Shown here piece by piece: positions 1-9,073 of a stretch of DNA of 64,000 nucleotides (the stretch's first letter is position 1; every line of letters begins with the position of its first letter). The DNA is from Aquamicrobium sp. (GTDB lineage: Bacteria; Pseudomonadota; Alphaproteobacteria; Rhizobiales; Rhizobiaceae), in assembly GCF_023954335.1 (NCBI RefSeq), contig NZ_JAMLIE010000007.1, forward strand, positions 53,559 through 117,558, written 5' to 3'. The notes beneath the pieces were generated by a model, which saw nothing but the letters and a program-made list of their open reading frames with translations, was not told the DNA's origin and searched no databases. A program made the position numbers and the translations under genes.

Positions 1-105
1 CCGCTCGCCGGAGAAGGCGCCGATCATCAGCAGCGCCAGCGCGCCGACGGCGAGGATCAGCTCGGGAGCGGCAAGGATCAGGCTCTGGGAAAAGTCTGCC
101 GTCAT
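1..105 (-). CDS. nuoN: NADH-quinone oxidoreductase subunit N, N-terminal 35 codons only (cut by window edge)
   Basis: The reading frame on the minus strand starts with ATG at 105 and runs off the window at base 1. The 35 visible residues begin MTADFSQSLILAAPELILAV, a hydrophobic first helix as in the membrane subunit NuoN of complex I, an antiporter-like proton-pumping subunit. It lies 10 bases after the nuoM stop in the usual nuoL-nuoM-nuoN order, which is the strongest support. The rest of the gene is outside the window, so intactness cannot be judged. Confidence 0.9.
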   Translation of the reverse strand, partial: MTADFSQSLILAAPELILAVGALALLMIGAFSGER

Positions 106-115
106 TGTGCTGGCC

Positions 116-1624
116 TTATTGGATCGCCATGGCGGCCTCGGAGGCCTCGATGGAAAGCGTGATGTTGTTGACGAGGGCGTCGACCGAGGCCGTCGTCACG
201 TCGAAGATCGGCATGGGGTAGACGCCGAAGAGGATGACGAAGAACACCAGCGGATAGATGATCGCCTTCTCGCGCGCCGACAGGTCGAGCAGGCCCTTGA
301 GGCTTTCCTTCGTCAGCGCGCCGAAGACGACGCGCCGGTAGAGCCAGAGCGCGTAGGCGGCCGAGAGGATGACGCCGGTCGCCGCGAACAGCGCGACCCA
401 GGTGTTGACCCTGAACACGCCGAGCAGCGTCAGGAACTCGCCGACGAAGCCGGAGGTGCCCGGCAGGCCGACATTGGCCATGGTGAAGATCAGGAAGACG
501 ACGGCGTATTTCGGCATGTTGTTGACGAGGCCGCCATAGGCGTCGATCTCGCGGGTGTGCATGCGGTCGTAGACGACGCCGACGCACAGGAACAGCGCGC
601 CCGAGACGAGGCCGTGGCTGAGCATCTGGAAGATCGCGCCCTGAACGCCCTCGACGTTGAGCGCGAAGATGCCCATCGTCACGTAGCCCATGTGGGCGAC
701 CGAGGAATAGGCGATCAGCTTCTTCATGTCCTCCTGCATCAGCGCCACCAGCGAGGTGTAGACGATGGCGACCACCGACAGGGTGAAGACGAAGGGCTGG
801 AAGTAGAGCGAGGCGTCCGGGAACATCGGCAGCGAGAAGCGCAGGAAGCCGTAGCCGCCCATCTTGAGCAGAATGCCGGCCAGGATGACCGATCCGGCCG
901 TCGGCGCCTCGACGTGGGCGTCGGGCAGCCAGGTGTGGACCGGCCACATCGGCATCTTCACCGCGAAGGAGGCGAAGAAGGCGAGCCATAGCCATGTCTG
1001 CATCGAGGCCGGGAAATCGTGCGCCAGCAGCGTCGGGATGTCGGTGGTTCCGGCCTGCCAGTACATCGCCATGATGGCGAGCAGCATCAGCACCGAGCCG
1101 AGGAGCGTATAGAGGAAGAACTTGAACGAGGCGTAGACGCGCCTCTTGCCGCCCCAGACGCCGATGATGATGAACATCGGGATCAGGCCCGCCTCGAAGA
1201 AGACGTAGAACAGCACGAGGTCGAGGGCGCAGAACACGCCGATCATCAGCGTTTCCAGGATCAGGAACGCGATCATGTATTCCTTGACCCGGTTCTCCAC
1301 CGACTCCCACGAAGCGAGGATGCACAACGGCATCAGGAAGGTCGTCAGGATGACGAACAGCATCGAGATGCCGTCGACACCCATGTGGTAGGAGATGCCC
1401 GCGCCCAGCCACTCCGCCTTCTCGACCATCTGGAAGCCGGGATAGCCGGTGTCGAACCCCGCCCAGATGAACAGCGACAGGACGAAGGTGAACACCGTGG
1501 TCAGCAGCGCGACGTTGCGGATGTTGCGGCGCGCGGCCGTCCCCTCGTCCCGGATCAGCAGGATCAGGAACGCGCCGACCAGCGGCAGGAACGTGACCGT
1601 GGAGAGAATTGGCCAGTCGGTCAT
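116..1624 (-). CDS. nuoM: NADH-quinone oxidoreductase subunit M
   Basis: This 502-residue polytopic protein is a proton-translocating antiporter-like subunit in the membrane arm of complex I. It has about fourteen hydrophobic segments. Family motifs include PMWPVHTWLPDAHVEAPT in the middle (antiporter fold, with the conserved Lys of the half-channel nearby) and KLIAYSSVAHMGYV. Length matches the family. It lies 3 bases downstream of nuoL and 10 bases upstream of nuoN, so the three large antiporter subunits are translationally close. No truncation or frameshift is visible. Confidence 0.97.
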   Translation of the reverse strand: MTDWPILSTVTFLPLVGAFLILLIRDEGTAARRNIRNVALLTTVFTFVLSLFIWAGFDTGYPGFQMVEKAEWLGAGISYHMGVDGISMLFVILTTFLMPLCILASWESVENRVKEYMIAFLILETLMIGVFCALDLVLFYVFFEAGLIPMFIIIGVWGGKRRVYASFKFFLYTLLGSVLMLLAIMAMYWQAGTTDIPTLLAHDFPASMQTWLWLAFFASFAVKMPMWPVHTWLPDAHVEAPTAGSVILAGILLKMGGYGFLRFSLPMFPDASLYFQPFVFTLSVVAIVYTSLVALMQEDMKKLIAYSSVAHMGYVTMGIFALNVEGVQGAIFQMLSHGLVSGALFLCVGVVYDRMHTREIDAYGGLVNNMPKYAVVFLIFTMANVGLPGTSGFVGEFLTLLGVFRVNTWVALFAATGVILSAAYALWLYRRVVFGALTKESLKGLLDLSAREKAIIYPLVFFVILFGVYPMPIFDVTTASVDALVNNITLSIEASEAAMAIQ

Positions 1625-1627
1625 GGT

Positions 1628-3610
1628 CTAGAACGAGCCCCCGAGCATCATCCAGGTGACGAGAGCCGCCACGCCGATGAGCATTGCGAATGCGTAGTGG
1701 TAGAGATAGCCGGTCTGGAGCTTGACCACCCGCTGGGTGACGTCCGTGACGCGGGCGGAGATGCCGTCCGGCCCGAAGCCGTCGATCACCTTGCCGTCGC
1801 CGGTCTTCCACAGGAAGTGGCCGATGCGCTTGGCGGGACGGACGAACAGGAAGTCGTAGAGCTCGTCGAAATACCACTTGTTGAGCAGGAAGAGGTAGAG
1901 CCCCCTGTGCTGCGCGGCGAGCTGGACCGGCGTCTGCGGCGAGCGGATGTAGAAATGCCAGGCGACGACGAAGCCGAGCACCATCGACACCAGCGGCGCC
2001 AGCTTCACCCACAGCGGCACGCCGTGGAAATCGTGCAGGATGTGGTTGTCCGGCAGCGTGAACAGCGCGCCCTTCCAGAAGCCGTCATAGCCGTGGCCGA
2101 TGAAGAAGTCGTGGAAGATGACGCCGGCGAACAGCGCGCCCGTGGCGAGGATGAACAGCGGAACCAGCATCACCGGCGGCGATTCATGGACGTGGTGCAT
2201 GACCTCGTGGCTGGCGCGCGGCTTGCCGTGGAAGGTCATGAAGATCAGACGCCAGGAATAGAAGCTGGTGAAGGCGGCTGCGACGACGAGCAGCGTGAAG
2301 GCGAAGCCGGCGAGCGGGCTGTGGCCGGCGAACGCGCCTTCGATGATCGCGTCCTTGGAGAAGAAGCCGGCGGTGCCGATGATCGTCGTCGGGATGCCGA
2401 CGCCGGTCAGCGCGATGGTGCCGATGATCATCATCCAGTAGGTGACGGGGATCAGCTTGTAGAGGCCGCCCATCTTGCGCATGTCCTGCTCGTCGGAGAC
2501 GGCATGGATGACCGAGCCCGAGCCGAGGAACAGCAGCGCCTTGAAGAAGGCGTGCGTGAACAGGTGGAAGATCGCCGCCGAATAGAAGCCCATGCCGAGC
2601 GCGACGAACATGTAGCCGAGCTGCGAGCAGGTCGAATAGGCGATGACGCGCTTGATGTCGTTCTGCACCAGGCCGACGGTGGCGGCGAAGAAGGCGGTGA
2701 TCGCGCCGATGAAGACGACCACCATCAGCGCGACATGCGACAGTTCGAAGATCGGCGACAGGCGCGCCAGCATGAACACGCCGGCCGTGACCATGGTGGC
2801 GGCGTGGATCAGCGCCGAGACGGGCGTCGGGCCTTCCATGGCGTCGGGCAGCCAGGTGTGCAGCGGCACCTGCGCCGACTTGCCCATCGCGCCCATGAAC
2901 AGCAGCAGGCAGATCGCGGTCAGCGCGCCGGACTGGGTCAGCGACCAGTTGAGGAAGGTGAACACCGCCTCGCCCGCCTGGTCGGGGCTTTCGGCGATGG
3001 TCGCGGCATTGGCGAAGATGGTGTCGAAATTGACCGAGCCGAACAGGACGAAGACGCCGAACAGGCCGAGCAGGAAGCCGAAATCGCCGACGCGGTTGAC
3101 GACGAAGGCCTTGATGGCGGCCGCGCTCGCCGACGGCTTCTGGTACCAGAAGCCGATCAGGAGATAGGAGGCGAGGCCGACGCCCTCCCAGCCGAAGAAC
3201 ATCTGCACGAGGTTGTCGGAGGTCACCAGCATCAGCATGGCGAAGGTGAACAGCGACAGGTACGCGAAGAAGCGCGGCCGGTGCGGGTCGTGGTGCATGT
3301 AGCCGATGGAGTAGACATGCACGAGCGCCGAGACGGTGTTGACGACGATGAGCATGACGACGGTCAGCGTGTCGATCCTGAGCGCCCACGACACGTCGAG
3401 CCCGCCGGCCTGGATGAAGGTCAGCACCGGCACGGTGAACGCCTCGCCTTCGCCGAAGGCGACGGTGAAGAAGGCGACCCACGACAGCGCCGCCGCGACG
3501 ATGAGGAAGCCGGTTGTGACGTATTCCGACGCCTTGGCGCCGATCGAGCGGCCGAACAGGCCGGCGATCAGGAAACCGAGCAGCGGAAGGAAGACGATCG
3601 CGTGATACAT
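1628..3610 (-). CDS. nuoL: NADH-quinone oxidoreductase subunit L
   Basis: This 660-residue membrane protein is the distal proton pump of complex I. The antiporter core is recognisable by KSAQVPLHTWLPDAMEGPTP and by DIKRVIAYSTCSQLGYM. The C-terminal part after about residue 500 is the extra region with the long lateral helix typical of NuoL. It starts at ATG 3610, 7 bases after the nuoK stop, and is followed 3 bases later by nuoM. Length and motif order are normal for the alphaproteobacterial subunit. Confidence 0.97.
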   Translation of the reverse strand: MYHAIVFLPLLGFLIAGLFGRSIGAKASEYVTTGFLIVAAALSWVAFFTVAFGEGEAFTVPVLTFIQAGGLDVSWALRIDTLTVVMLIVVNTVSALVHVYSIGYMHHDPHRPRFFAYLSLFTFAMLMLVTSDNLVQMFFGWEGVGLASYLLIGFWYQKPSASAAAIKAFVVNRVGDFGFLLGLFGVFVLFGSVNFDTIFANAATIAESPDQAGEAVFTFLNWSLTQSGALTAICLLLFMGAMGKSAQVPLHTWLPDAMEGPTPVSALIHAATMVTAGVFMLARLSPIFELSHVALMVVVFIGAITAFFAATVGLVQNDIKRVIAYSTCSQLGYMFVALGMGFYSAAIFHLFTHAFFKALLFLGSGSVIHAVSDEQDMRKMGGLYKLIPVTYWMMIIGTIALTGVGIPTTIIGTAGFFSKDAIIEGAFAGHSPLAGFAFTLLVVAAAFTSFYSWRLIFMTFHGKPRASHEVMHHVHESPPVMLVPLFILATGALFAGVIFHDFFIGHGYDGFWKGALFTLPDNHILHDFHGVPLWVKLAPLVSMVLGFVVAWHFYIRSPQTPVQLAAQHRGLYLFLLNKWYFDELYDFLFVRPAKRIGHFLWKTGDGKVIDGFGPDGISARVTDVTQRVVKLQTGYLYHYAFAMLIGVAALVTWMMLGGSF

Positions 3611-3617
3611 GGCCGGA

Positions 3618-3926
3618 TCAACCCTTCATCATGTTGACGTCTTCCACGTCGATCGAGCCGCGGTTGCGGAAGAACACGACGAGGATGGCGAGCCCGATGG
3701 CGGCCTCGGCCGCCGCGACCGTCAGCACGAACAGCGCGAAGACCTGGCCGACGAGATCGCCCAGAGCGGCCGAGAAGGCCACGAAATTGATGTTGACCGC
3801 GAGCAGGATCAGTTCGACCGACATCAGGATGACGATGATGTTCTTCCTGTTCAGGAAGATGCCGAACACGCCGAGCGTGAACAGAACCGCAGAAACGGTC
3901 AGGTAGTGTCCGATACCGACTTCCAT
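3618..3926 (-). CDS. nuoK: NADH-quinone oxidoreductase subunit K
   Basis: This 102-residue protein has three predicted membrane helices (about residues 5-25, 30-50, 62-85). It corresponds to NuoK/ND4L, which carries membrane-embedded carboxylates of the proton path, seen here in VILMSVELILLAVN. I chose ATG 3926 (MEVGIGHYLTVS), the family start, over an in-frame TTG two codons upstream. The start lies 2 bases after the nuoJ stop. Confidence 0.96.
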   Translation of the reverse strand: MEVGIGHYLTVSAVLFTLGVFGIFLNRKNIIVILMSVELILLAVNINFVAFSAALGDLVGQVFALFVLTVAAAEAAIGLAILVVFFRNRGSIDVEDVNMMKG

Positions 3927-3928
3927 GA

Positions 3929-4549
3929 TCAAAGCCCCTTGCCCGTCTCGACCTTGCGGACCTCGATCGACGAGGCCGGGTCGCGGCGCACCTGCGTGGT
4001 GACGTCCTGGCGCCTGACGCCTTCCTTGTGGCGCAGCGTGAGCACGATGGCGCCGATCATCGCGACCAGCAGGATCAGGCCGGCGATCTGGAAGAAATAG
4101 ACGTAGTCCGTATAGAGGATGTCGCCCAGCGCGGCGGTGTTCTGCCGCTCGGTAAGCGCCGGCGTCGGCTGGGCGACGGTGGTCGCGAGCTCCGGCGCGA
4201 AGGCGTAGCCGCCCAGCACCACGATCAGCTCGGCCGCGAGGATGATGCCGATCAGCGCGCCGGCCGGCGCGTATTCGAGCGCGCCGCGCTTCAGCGCCGC
4301 GAAATCGACGTCGAGCATCATGACGACGAACAGGAACAGCACCGCCACCGCGCCGACATAGACGACCAGCAGGATCATCGCGAGGAATTCCGCGCCTGTG
4401 AGCAGGAACAGCGCCGCCGCATTGAAGAAGGTCAGGATCAGCCAGAGAACGGAATGCACCGGGTTGCGCGCCGCGATCACCATGAAGGCGGCGGCGATCG
4501 CTATGAAGGCGAACAGATAGAAGAAGAACGCCTCTAGTCCTGTCAGCAT
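3929..4549 (-). CDS. nuoJ: NADH-quinone oxidoreductase subunit J
   Basis: This 206-residue protein has five hydrophobic segments and corresponds to NuoJ/ND6 of the complex I membrane arm. The conserved stretch LLVVYVGAVAVLFLFVVMM (about residues 60-78) contains the pi-bulge helix characteristic of this subunit. The hydrophilic C-terminal tail of about 40 residues is usual in rhizobia. A purine-rich GGGGGAA ribosome-binding site precedes ATG 4549. A 123-base gap with a hairpin separates it from nuoI, the largest gap between core subunits in this operon apart from the one holding the extra gene. Confidence 0.96.
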   Translation of the reverse strand: MLTGLEAFFFYLFAFIAIAAAFMVIAARNPVHSVLWLILTFFNAAALFLLTGAEFLAMILLVVYVGAVAVLFLFVVMMLDVDFAALKRGALEYAPAGALIGIILAAELIVVLGGYAFAPELATTVAQPTPALTERQNTAALGDILYTDYVYFFQIAGLILLVAMIGAIVLTLRHKEGVRRQDVTTQVRRDPASSIEVRKVETGKGL

Positions 4550-4570
4550 GGGTTCCCCCGGCTCCTTTTC

Positions 4571-4589
4571 GAACGGCAGATCGCCGTTC
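4571..4589 (-). other. Inverted repeat in the nuoI-nuoJ intergenic gap
   Basis: GAACGGC at 4571-4577 and GCCGTTC at 4583-4589 form a perfect 7-bp stem with a 5-base loop, upstream of the nuoJ ribosome-binding site. It has no following U-run, so it is not a normal intrinsic terminator. It may be an mRNA processing or stability element inside the operon. Confidence 0.4.
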
Positions 4590-4672
4590 TTCCCGCTTCG
4601 CGCCCGTCTCGGGGCCCGCGAAACCGCGTGTTCCTTAGACGAGCCGGGATGGCCCGTCCACCGTTGCCGCCC

Positions 4673-5164
4673 CTACCTGTAGGGCGCGTCGAGATCCATG
4701 TTGCGGGCGATCTCGCGTTCCCAGCGGTCGCCGTTGGCGAGCAGCTTGTCCTTGTCGTAGTAGAGCTCCTCGCGTGTCTCGGTCGCGAACTCGAAATTCG
4801 GCCCCTCGACGATGGCGTCGACCGGGCATGCCTCCTGGCAGAAGCCGCAATAGATGCACTTCACCATGTCGATGTCGTAGCGCACGGTGCGGCGCGTGCC
4901 GTCGTTGCGGCGCGGGCCCGCCTCGATGGTGATGGCCTGCGCCGGGCAGATCGCCTCGCACAGCTTGCAGGCGATGCAGCGTTCCTCGCCGTTGGGATAG
5001 CGGCGCAGCGCGTGCTCGCCGCGGAAGCGCGGGCTGATAGCGCCCTTCTCGTAAGGATAGTTGATCGTGTGCTTCGGCGCGAAGAACTGGCGCATCGCGA
5101 GGAAGAACGCGCCGACGAAATCCGCGAGCAGCAGCGACTTGGCGGCGTGGGCTAGCGCTGACAT
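4673..5164 (-). CDS. nuoI: NADH-quinone oxidoreductase subunit I (8Fe ferredoxin-like)
   Basis: This 163-residue protein carries clusters N6a and N6b, which pass electrons towards NuoB. Two complete 4Fe-4S motifs are visible: C63-x2-C66-x2-C69-x3-C73 (CIACKLCEAICP) and C103-x2-C106-x2-C109-x3-C113 (CIYCGFCQEACP). The N-terminal amphipathic segment is normal for the family. It starts at ATG 5164, 37 bases after the nuoH stop. Confidence 0.97.
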   Translation of the reverse strand: MSALAHAAKSLLLADFVGAFFLAMRQFFAPKHTINYPYEKGAISPRFRGEHALRRYPNGEERCIACKLCEAICPAQAITIEAGPRRNDGTRRTVRYDIDMVKCIYCGFCQEACPVDAIVEGPNFEFATETREELYYDKDKLLANGDRWEREIARNMDLDAPYR

Positions 5165-5201
5165 GACCGTACTCTCCAGAAAGCCACAGACGGGATCGTG
5201 C

Positions 5202-6251
5202 TCATGCGACGTAGTGCTCCCAGACCTTGAGGACCGTCGCGGTGGCCACGACCATGAAGATCGAGATCGGCAGGAAGACCTTCCAGCCGAGGCGCATCAG
5301 CTGGTCGTAGCGGTAGCGCGGCACGATCGTCTTCACGATGGAGAAGAAGAAGAAGACGAAGCAGACCTTGAGCACGAACCAGACGACGCCCGGCACCCAG
5401 GTGAAGGGCGCGAAGTCGAACGGGGGCAGCCAGCCGCCGAGGAACAGGATCGCCGTCATCGCGCACATCAGCATGATCGCGACGTATTCGCTGAGCATGA
5501 ACAGCAGGTACGGCGTCGAGGAATACTCGATCATGTGGCCGGCGACGAGCTCCGACTCCGCCTCGACCAGGTCGAAGGGCGGCCTGTTCGTCTCCGCCAG
5601 CGCCGAGATGAAGAAGATGATGAACATCGGGAACAGGCCGAGCCAGTGCCAGTCGAGGAAGGTGTTGGGCAGGCCGAGCGCGGTGCCGAGGCCGGTCTGC
5701 TGCGCCAGCACGATATGGCTGAGGTTCAGCGAGCCGACGCACAGCAGCACGGTGACGATGACGAAGCCGATGGAGACCTCGTAGGACACCATCTGCGCCG
5801 CCGAGCGCAGCGCGCCGAGGAACGGGTATTTCGAGTTCGACGCCCAGCCGGCCATGATGACGCCGTACACTTCGAGCGACGAGATCGCGAAGATGTAGAG
5901 GATGCCGACATTGATGTCGGCGATAACCCAGTTCTCGTTGAACGGGATCACGGCGAAGGTGGCGAGCGCCAGCACCGTCGAGACCAGCGGCGCCAGCAGG
6001 AACACGCCCTTGTTGGCGCCGGACGGGATCACCGGCTCTTTGAAGACGAATTTCAGCAGGTCGGCGAAGGACTGGAGCAGACCCCACGGACCGACGACGT
6101 TCGGCCCGCGCCGCAGCATGACGGCGGCCCAGATCTTGCGGTCGGCGTAGAGGATGAAGGCGATGAAGACGAGCAGCGCGACGATGACCAGCACGGACTG
6201 GGCAATGACGAGGAGCGTCGGCCACACATAGATCGAGAAGAAGGTGTCCAT
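5202..6251 (-). CDS. nuoH: NADH-quinone oxidoreductase subunit H
   Basis: This 349-residue protein has eight membrane segments and corresponds to NuoH/ND1, which lines the quinone chamber at the junction of the two arms. Diagnostic motifs are RRGPNVVGPWGLLQSFAD (about residues 43-60), the acidic loop near NRPPFDLVEAESELVAG, and GWASNSKYPFLGALR. Length is normal. The start at ATG 6251 is 9 bases after the nuoG stop, indicating tight coupling with nuoG. Confidence 0.97.
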   Translation of the reverse strand: MDTFFSIYVWPTLLVIAQSVLVIVALLVFIAFILYADRKIWAAVMLRRGPNVVGPWGLLQSFADLLKFVFKEPVIPSGANKGVFLLAPLVSTVLALATFAVIPFNENWVIADINVGILYIFAISSLEVYGVIMAGWASNSKYPFLGALRSAAQMVSYEVSIGFVIVTVLLCVGSLNLSHIVLAQQTGLGTALGLPNTFLDWHWLGLFPMFIIFFISALAETNRPPFDLVEAESELVAGHMIEYSSTPYLLFMLSEYVAIMLMCAMTAILFLGGWLPPFDFAPFTWVPGVVWFVLKVCFVFFFFSIVKTIVPRYRYDQLMRLGWKVFLPISIFMVVATATVLKVWEHYVA

Positions 6252-6260
6252 CGCCCTGCC

Positions 6261-8348
6261 CTATTCCGCCGCCTGCGTCATGCGACCCTTCGCCAGCGCC
6301 GAGCATTCGGCCATGACGGCGGAGGCGCGCGCGATCGGGTTGGTCAAGTAGAAGTCCCGGACCGGCGAGACGAAGGCGGACTTGCCGATCTTGCCGGCCT
6401 TGCCGCCGGCCAGGGCCGCGACATCGGCCGGGTTGCCGGGCGCGATGCCGTCGATTTCGGCGAAATGCGGGAACTCGGCGTAGAGCTCCGCCCGGAGCTG
6501 GCCGAGCGAGTCGAACGGCAGGCGCTTGCCGAGGACGTCGGACAGCGCGCGCAGGATCGCCCAGTCTTCCTTGGCGTCGCCCGGCGCGAAGCCGGCGCGG
6601 TTGGTCTGCTGCACCCGGCCTTCGGTGTTGACGTAGGTGCCGGACTTTTCCGTATAGGTCGCGCCCGGCAGGATCACGTCGGCCCGGTGCGCGCCGGCGT
6701 CGCCGTGGCTGCCGATATAGACGGTGAAGGCGTTGCCGATCTTGCCCGTCTCGATCTCGTCGGCGCCGAGCAGGAACAGCACGTCGAGCCCGCCCGACAG
6801 CATGCCGACTACGTCCTTGCCGCCCTCGCCCGGCACGAAGCCGAGATCGAGCCCGCCGACGCGTGCCGCCGCCGTGTGCAGCACGGCAAAGCCGTTCCAT
6901 TCCTCGCTGACCGCGCCGACATCGTTGGCGAGCTTCGCCGCGAGCGCCAGCACGGCCGCGCCGTCGGTGCGCGCCAGCGCGCCCTGGCCGACGATGACGA
7001 GCGGCTTCTTCGCCTTCTTCAGCTCGGACAGGAATTTGATGCCGCCGTCGACGAGCTGGGCCAGCGTTTCCGGCCCGGCGCCCAGCGCCTCGTATTTGTA
7101 GCGCAGGTCGCCGGCCTCGCCGATGACGCCGATGGGCAGGTTGGTGCGCAGCCACTGCTTGCGGATGCGGGCATTCAGCACCGACGCTTCGAAGCGCGGG
7201 TTGGAGCCGACGATCAGGATCGCGTCCGCCTCTTCGATACCCTCGATGGTCGGGTTGAAGATGTAGCTCGCGCGGCCGTTCGCCGGGTCGAGCGCGGCGC
7301 CGTCCTGCCGGCAGTCGATGTTGGCCGAGCCGAGCGAGGCCATCAGGCCCTTCAGCGCATACATCTCCTCGACGGTGGCGAGGTCGCCGGCGATCGCGCC
7401 GATCCTGTCGCCGCTCGTCTTCGAAATCGCGTCCTTAATCGTGGAAAACGCTTCAGCCCAGCTCGCGGCCTGAAGGCGGCCGTCGCGGCGGACATAGGGC
7501 CGGTCGAGGCGCTGGGTGCGCAGGCCGTCCCAGATGAAGCGGGTCTTGTCGGAGATCCACTCCTCGTTCACCGCGTCGTTGTTGCGCGGCAGGATGCGCA
7601 TCACCTCGCGGCCGCGCGTGTCGACGCGGATCGCCGAACCCAGCGCGTCCATCACGTCGATGGATTCGGTCTTGGTCAGCTCCCACGGCCGCGCCTGGAA
7701 GGCATAGGGGCGCGCGGTCAGCGCGCCGACCGGGCACAGATCGATGACGTTGCCCTGAAGCTCGGAGGTCAGCGCCTGCTCGAGATAGGTGATGACTTCG
7801 ACATCCTCGCCGCGGCCGATGATGCCGAGCTCGGAAATGCCGGCGACCTCGGTGGTGAAGCGCACGCAGCGCGTGCAGTAGATGCAGCGCGTCATGATCG
7901 TCTTGACCAGCGGGCCGATATACTTGTCCTCGAGCGCGCGCTTGTTCTCCTGGAAGCGCGAGGCGTCGACGCCGAAGGCCATCGCCTGGTCCTGGAGGTC
8001 GCATTCGCCGCCCTGGTCGCAGATCGGGCAGTCGAGCGGGTGGTTGATGAGCAGGAACTCCATCACCCCCTCGCGGGCCTTCTTGACCATAGGGGTGTTG
8101 GTGAACATCTCCGGCAATTCGCCGTTCGGGCCGGGGCGGAGATCCCGCACGCCCATGGCGCAGGAGGCCTGCGGCTTGGGCGGCCCGCCCTTCACCTCGA
8201 CGAGGCACATGCGGCAGTTGCCGGCGATCGACAGCCGCTCGTGGAAGCAGAAACGCGGCACTTCGGCCCCGGCCACCTCCGCCGCCTGCAGCAGCGTGTA
8301 GTGGTCTGGAACCTCGATCTCCTTGCCGTCGACCTTCAGTCTAGCCAT
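6261..8348 (-). CDS. nuoG: NADH-quinone oxidoreductase subunit G
   Basis: This 695-residue subunit of the peripheral arm holds several Fe-S clusters of the electron wire. The N-terminal 2Fe-2S site uses C34, C45, C48 and C63 (CFHERLSIAGNCRMC). Next come the His-Cys ligand region DCPICDQGGECDLQDQ and the 4Fe-4S set CIYCTRCVRF with a distant Cys in DLCPVGAL. The C-terminal two thirds is a molybdopterin-oxidoreductase-like domain without a cofactor, as in all complex I. Length is typical for alphaproteobacteria, which are shorter than E. coli NuoG. Confidence 0.97.
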   Translation of the reverse strand: MARLKVDGKEIEVPDHYTLLQAAEVAGAEVPRFCFHERLSIAGNCRMCLVEVKGGPPKPQASCAMGVRDLRPGPNGELPEMFTNTPMVKKAREGVMEFLLINHPLDCPICDQGGECDLQDQAMAFGVDASRFQENKRALEDKYIGPLVKTIMTRCIYCTRCVRFTTEVAGISELGIIGRGEDVEVITYLEQALTSELQGNVIDLCPVGALTARPYAFQARPWELTKTESIDVMDALGSAIRVDTRGREVMRILPRNNDAVNEEWISDKTRFIWDGLRTQRLDRPYVRRDGRLQAASWAEAFSTIKDAISKTSGDRIGAIAGDLATVEEMYALKGLMASLGSANIDCRQDGAALDPANGRASYIFNPTIEGIEEADAILIVGSNPRFEASVLNARIRKQWLRTNLPIGVIGEAGDLRYKYEALGAGPETLAQLVDGGIKFLSELKKAKKPLVIVGQGALARTDGAAVLALAAKLANDVGAVSEEWNGFAVLHTAAARVGGLDLGFVPGEGGKDVVGMLSGGLDVLFLLGADEIETGKIGNAFTVYIGSHGDAGAHRADVILPGATYTEKSGTYVNTEGRVQQTNRAGFAPGDAKEDWAILRALSDVLGKRLPFDSLGQLRAELYAEFPHFAEIDGIAPGNPADVAALAGGKAGKIGKSAFVSPVRDFYLTNPIARASAVMAECSALAKGRMTQAAE

Positions 8349-8407
8349 CTTGCCTCAACTCCGCGGAACCCGCTTCATTCCTCACGGGCCTTCCGGCCCC
8401 GTATTCC

Positions 8408-8998
8408 TCAGCTACCGGCGGAAAGCCTGCCGGCCTGCCCGATCCAGTCGTCGCGCCCGATGCGGCCGGCAAAGCCCAGCTTCTCGTCAAGCCACGCGAT
8501 CTCGGCGGCGTTCAGCGCCGCGATCTGCGCATAGGTCCAGATGCCGAGGCCGTTCAGCGTCTTCTCGAGCTTGGGGCCGACGCCGGAGATCGCCTTGAGA
8601 TCGTCCGGCCTGGCCGGGCGCTCGATGGCCGCCGGCTGCGTGGACGCCGCCGTCCCGGCAGCTTCCACCGCCTTGACCGGCGCCTTGCGCGCATTGCCGC
8701 GCGGAGCCGCCGGCTCCTTGCACGGCGCGGGTCCGGAGGCGACGAGGCGCAGACGCGCCGGCGGCTGCCGGCGCTGCGCTTCCTGCTCGGCGAGGCCGGC
8801 GAACAGCTTCTGCGAGGCCTCGGCAGCGCCGGCGACCGCGCCCGCCCACATGCCGAACGCCTGCCCGGCAAGGCCGAGCCCGAGCGCGCTCGCGGCGGCC
8901 ATGCCGGCAAGCGGATGCGCCATCAGGTTCACCGTGCCGGCAAGCTGCTCCGGCATCGCGTCCATGTAGACCTTGGTGAAGTCGTCGATCGTGCTCAT
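8408..8998 (-). CDS. Operon-embedded protein with a helix-hairpin-helix-like C-terminal domain shared with the NuoE tail
   Basis: This 196-residue protein is encoded between nuoF and nuoG. Residues 1-70 contain an Ala/Gly-rich amphipathic or membrane-associating helix region, and residues 75-125 are a Pro/Ala-rich linker. The last about 70 residues (from PAAIERPARPDDL) contain ISGVGPKLEKTLNGLGI followed by paired W and D residues. This is visibly homologous to the C-terminal domain of NuoE in the same operon, with about half the positions identical by eye. A GVGPK-type helix-hairpin-helix usually binds DNA or protein. The role here is unknown; a complex I accessory or assembly factor is inferred from position. 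Similar proteins in rhizobia are often loosely labelled NADH-ubiquinone dehydrogenase. Confidence 0.75.
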   Translation of the reverse strand: MSTIDDFTKVYMDAMPEQLAGTVNLMAHPLAGMAAASALGLGLAGQAFGMWAGAVAGAAEASQKLFAGLAEQEAQRRQPPARLRLVASGPAPCKEPAAPRGNARKAPVKAVEAAGTAASTQPAAIERPARPDDLKAISGVGPKLEKTLNGLGIWTYAQIAALNAAEIAWLDEKLGFAGRIGRDDWIGQAGRLSAGS

Positions 8999-9073
8999 TT
9001 CAGTGGCTTCCTTCCGTCGGGCGCGGCGCTCTCGTCGCCTTCGTCCTGCGTCGGGTTGTCTCCTCGTCCCTTG

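Noticed and set aside
102..2012. 636-codon frame on the minus strand overlapping nuoM
   Set aside because: It is an Arg/His/Pro-rich shifted frame of nuoM and nuoL; no start signal or family.
1019..3637. 872-codon open frame on the plus strand opposite nuoL/nuoM
   Set aside because: It is antisense to certain genes and made of Arg/Glu/Asp/His/Gln-rich sequence typical of GC-rich antisense frames, with no domain.
5061..8534. 1157-codon open frame on the plus strand opposite nuoG/nuoH
   Set aside because: Same low-complexity antisense composition; nuoG and nuoH on the other strand have complete cofactor motifs.
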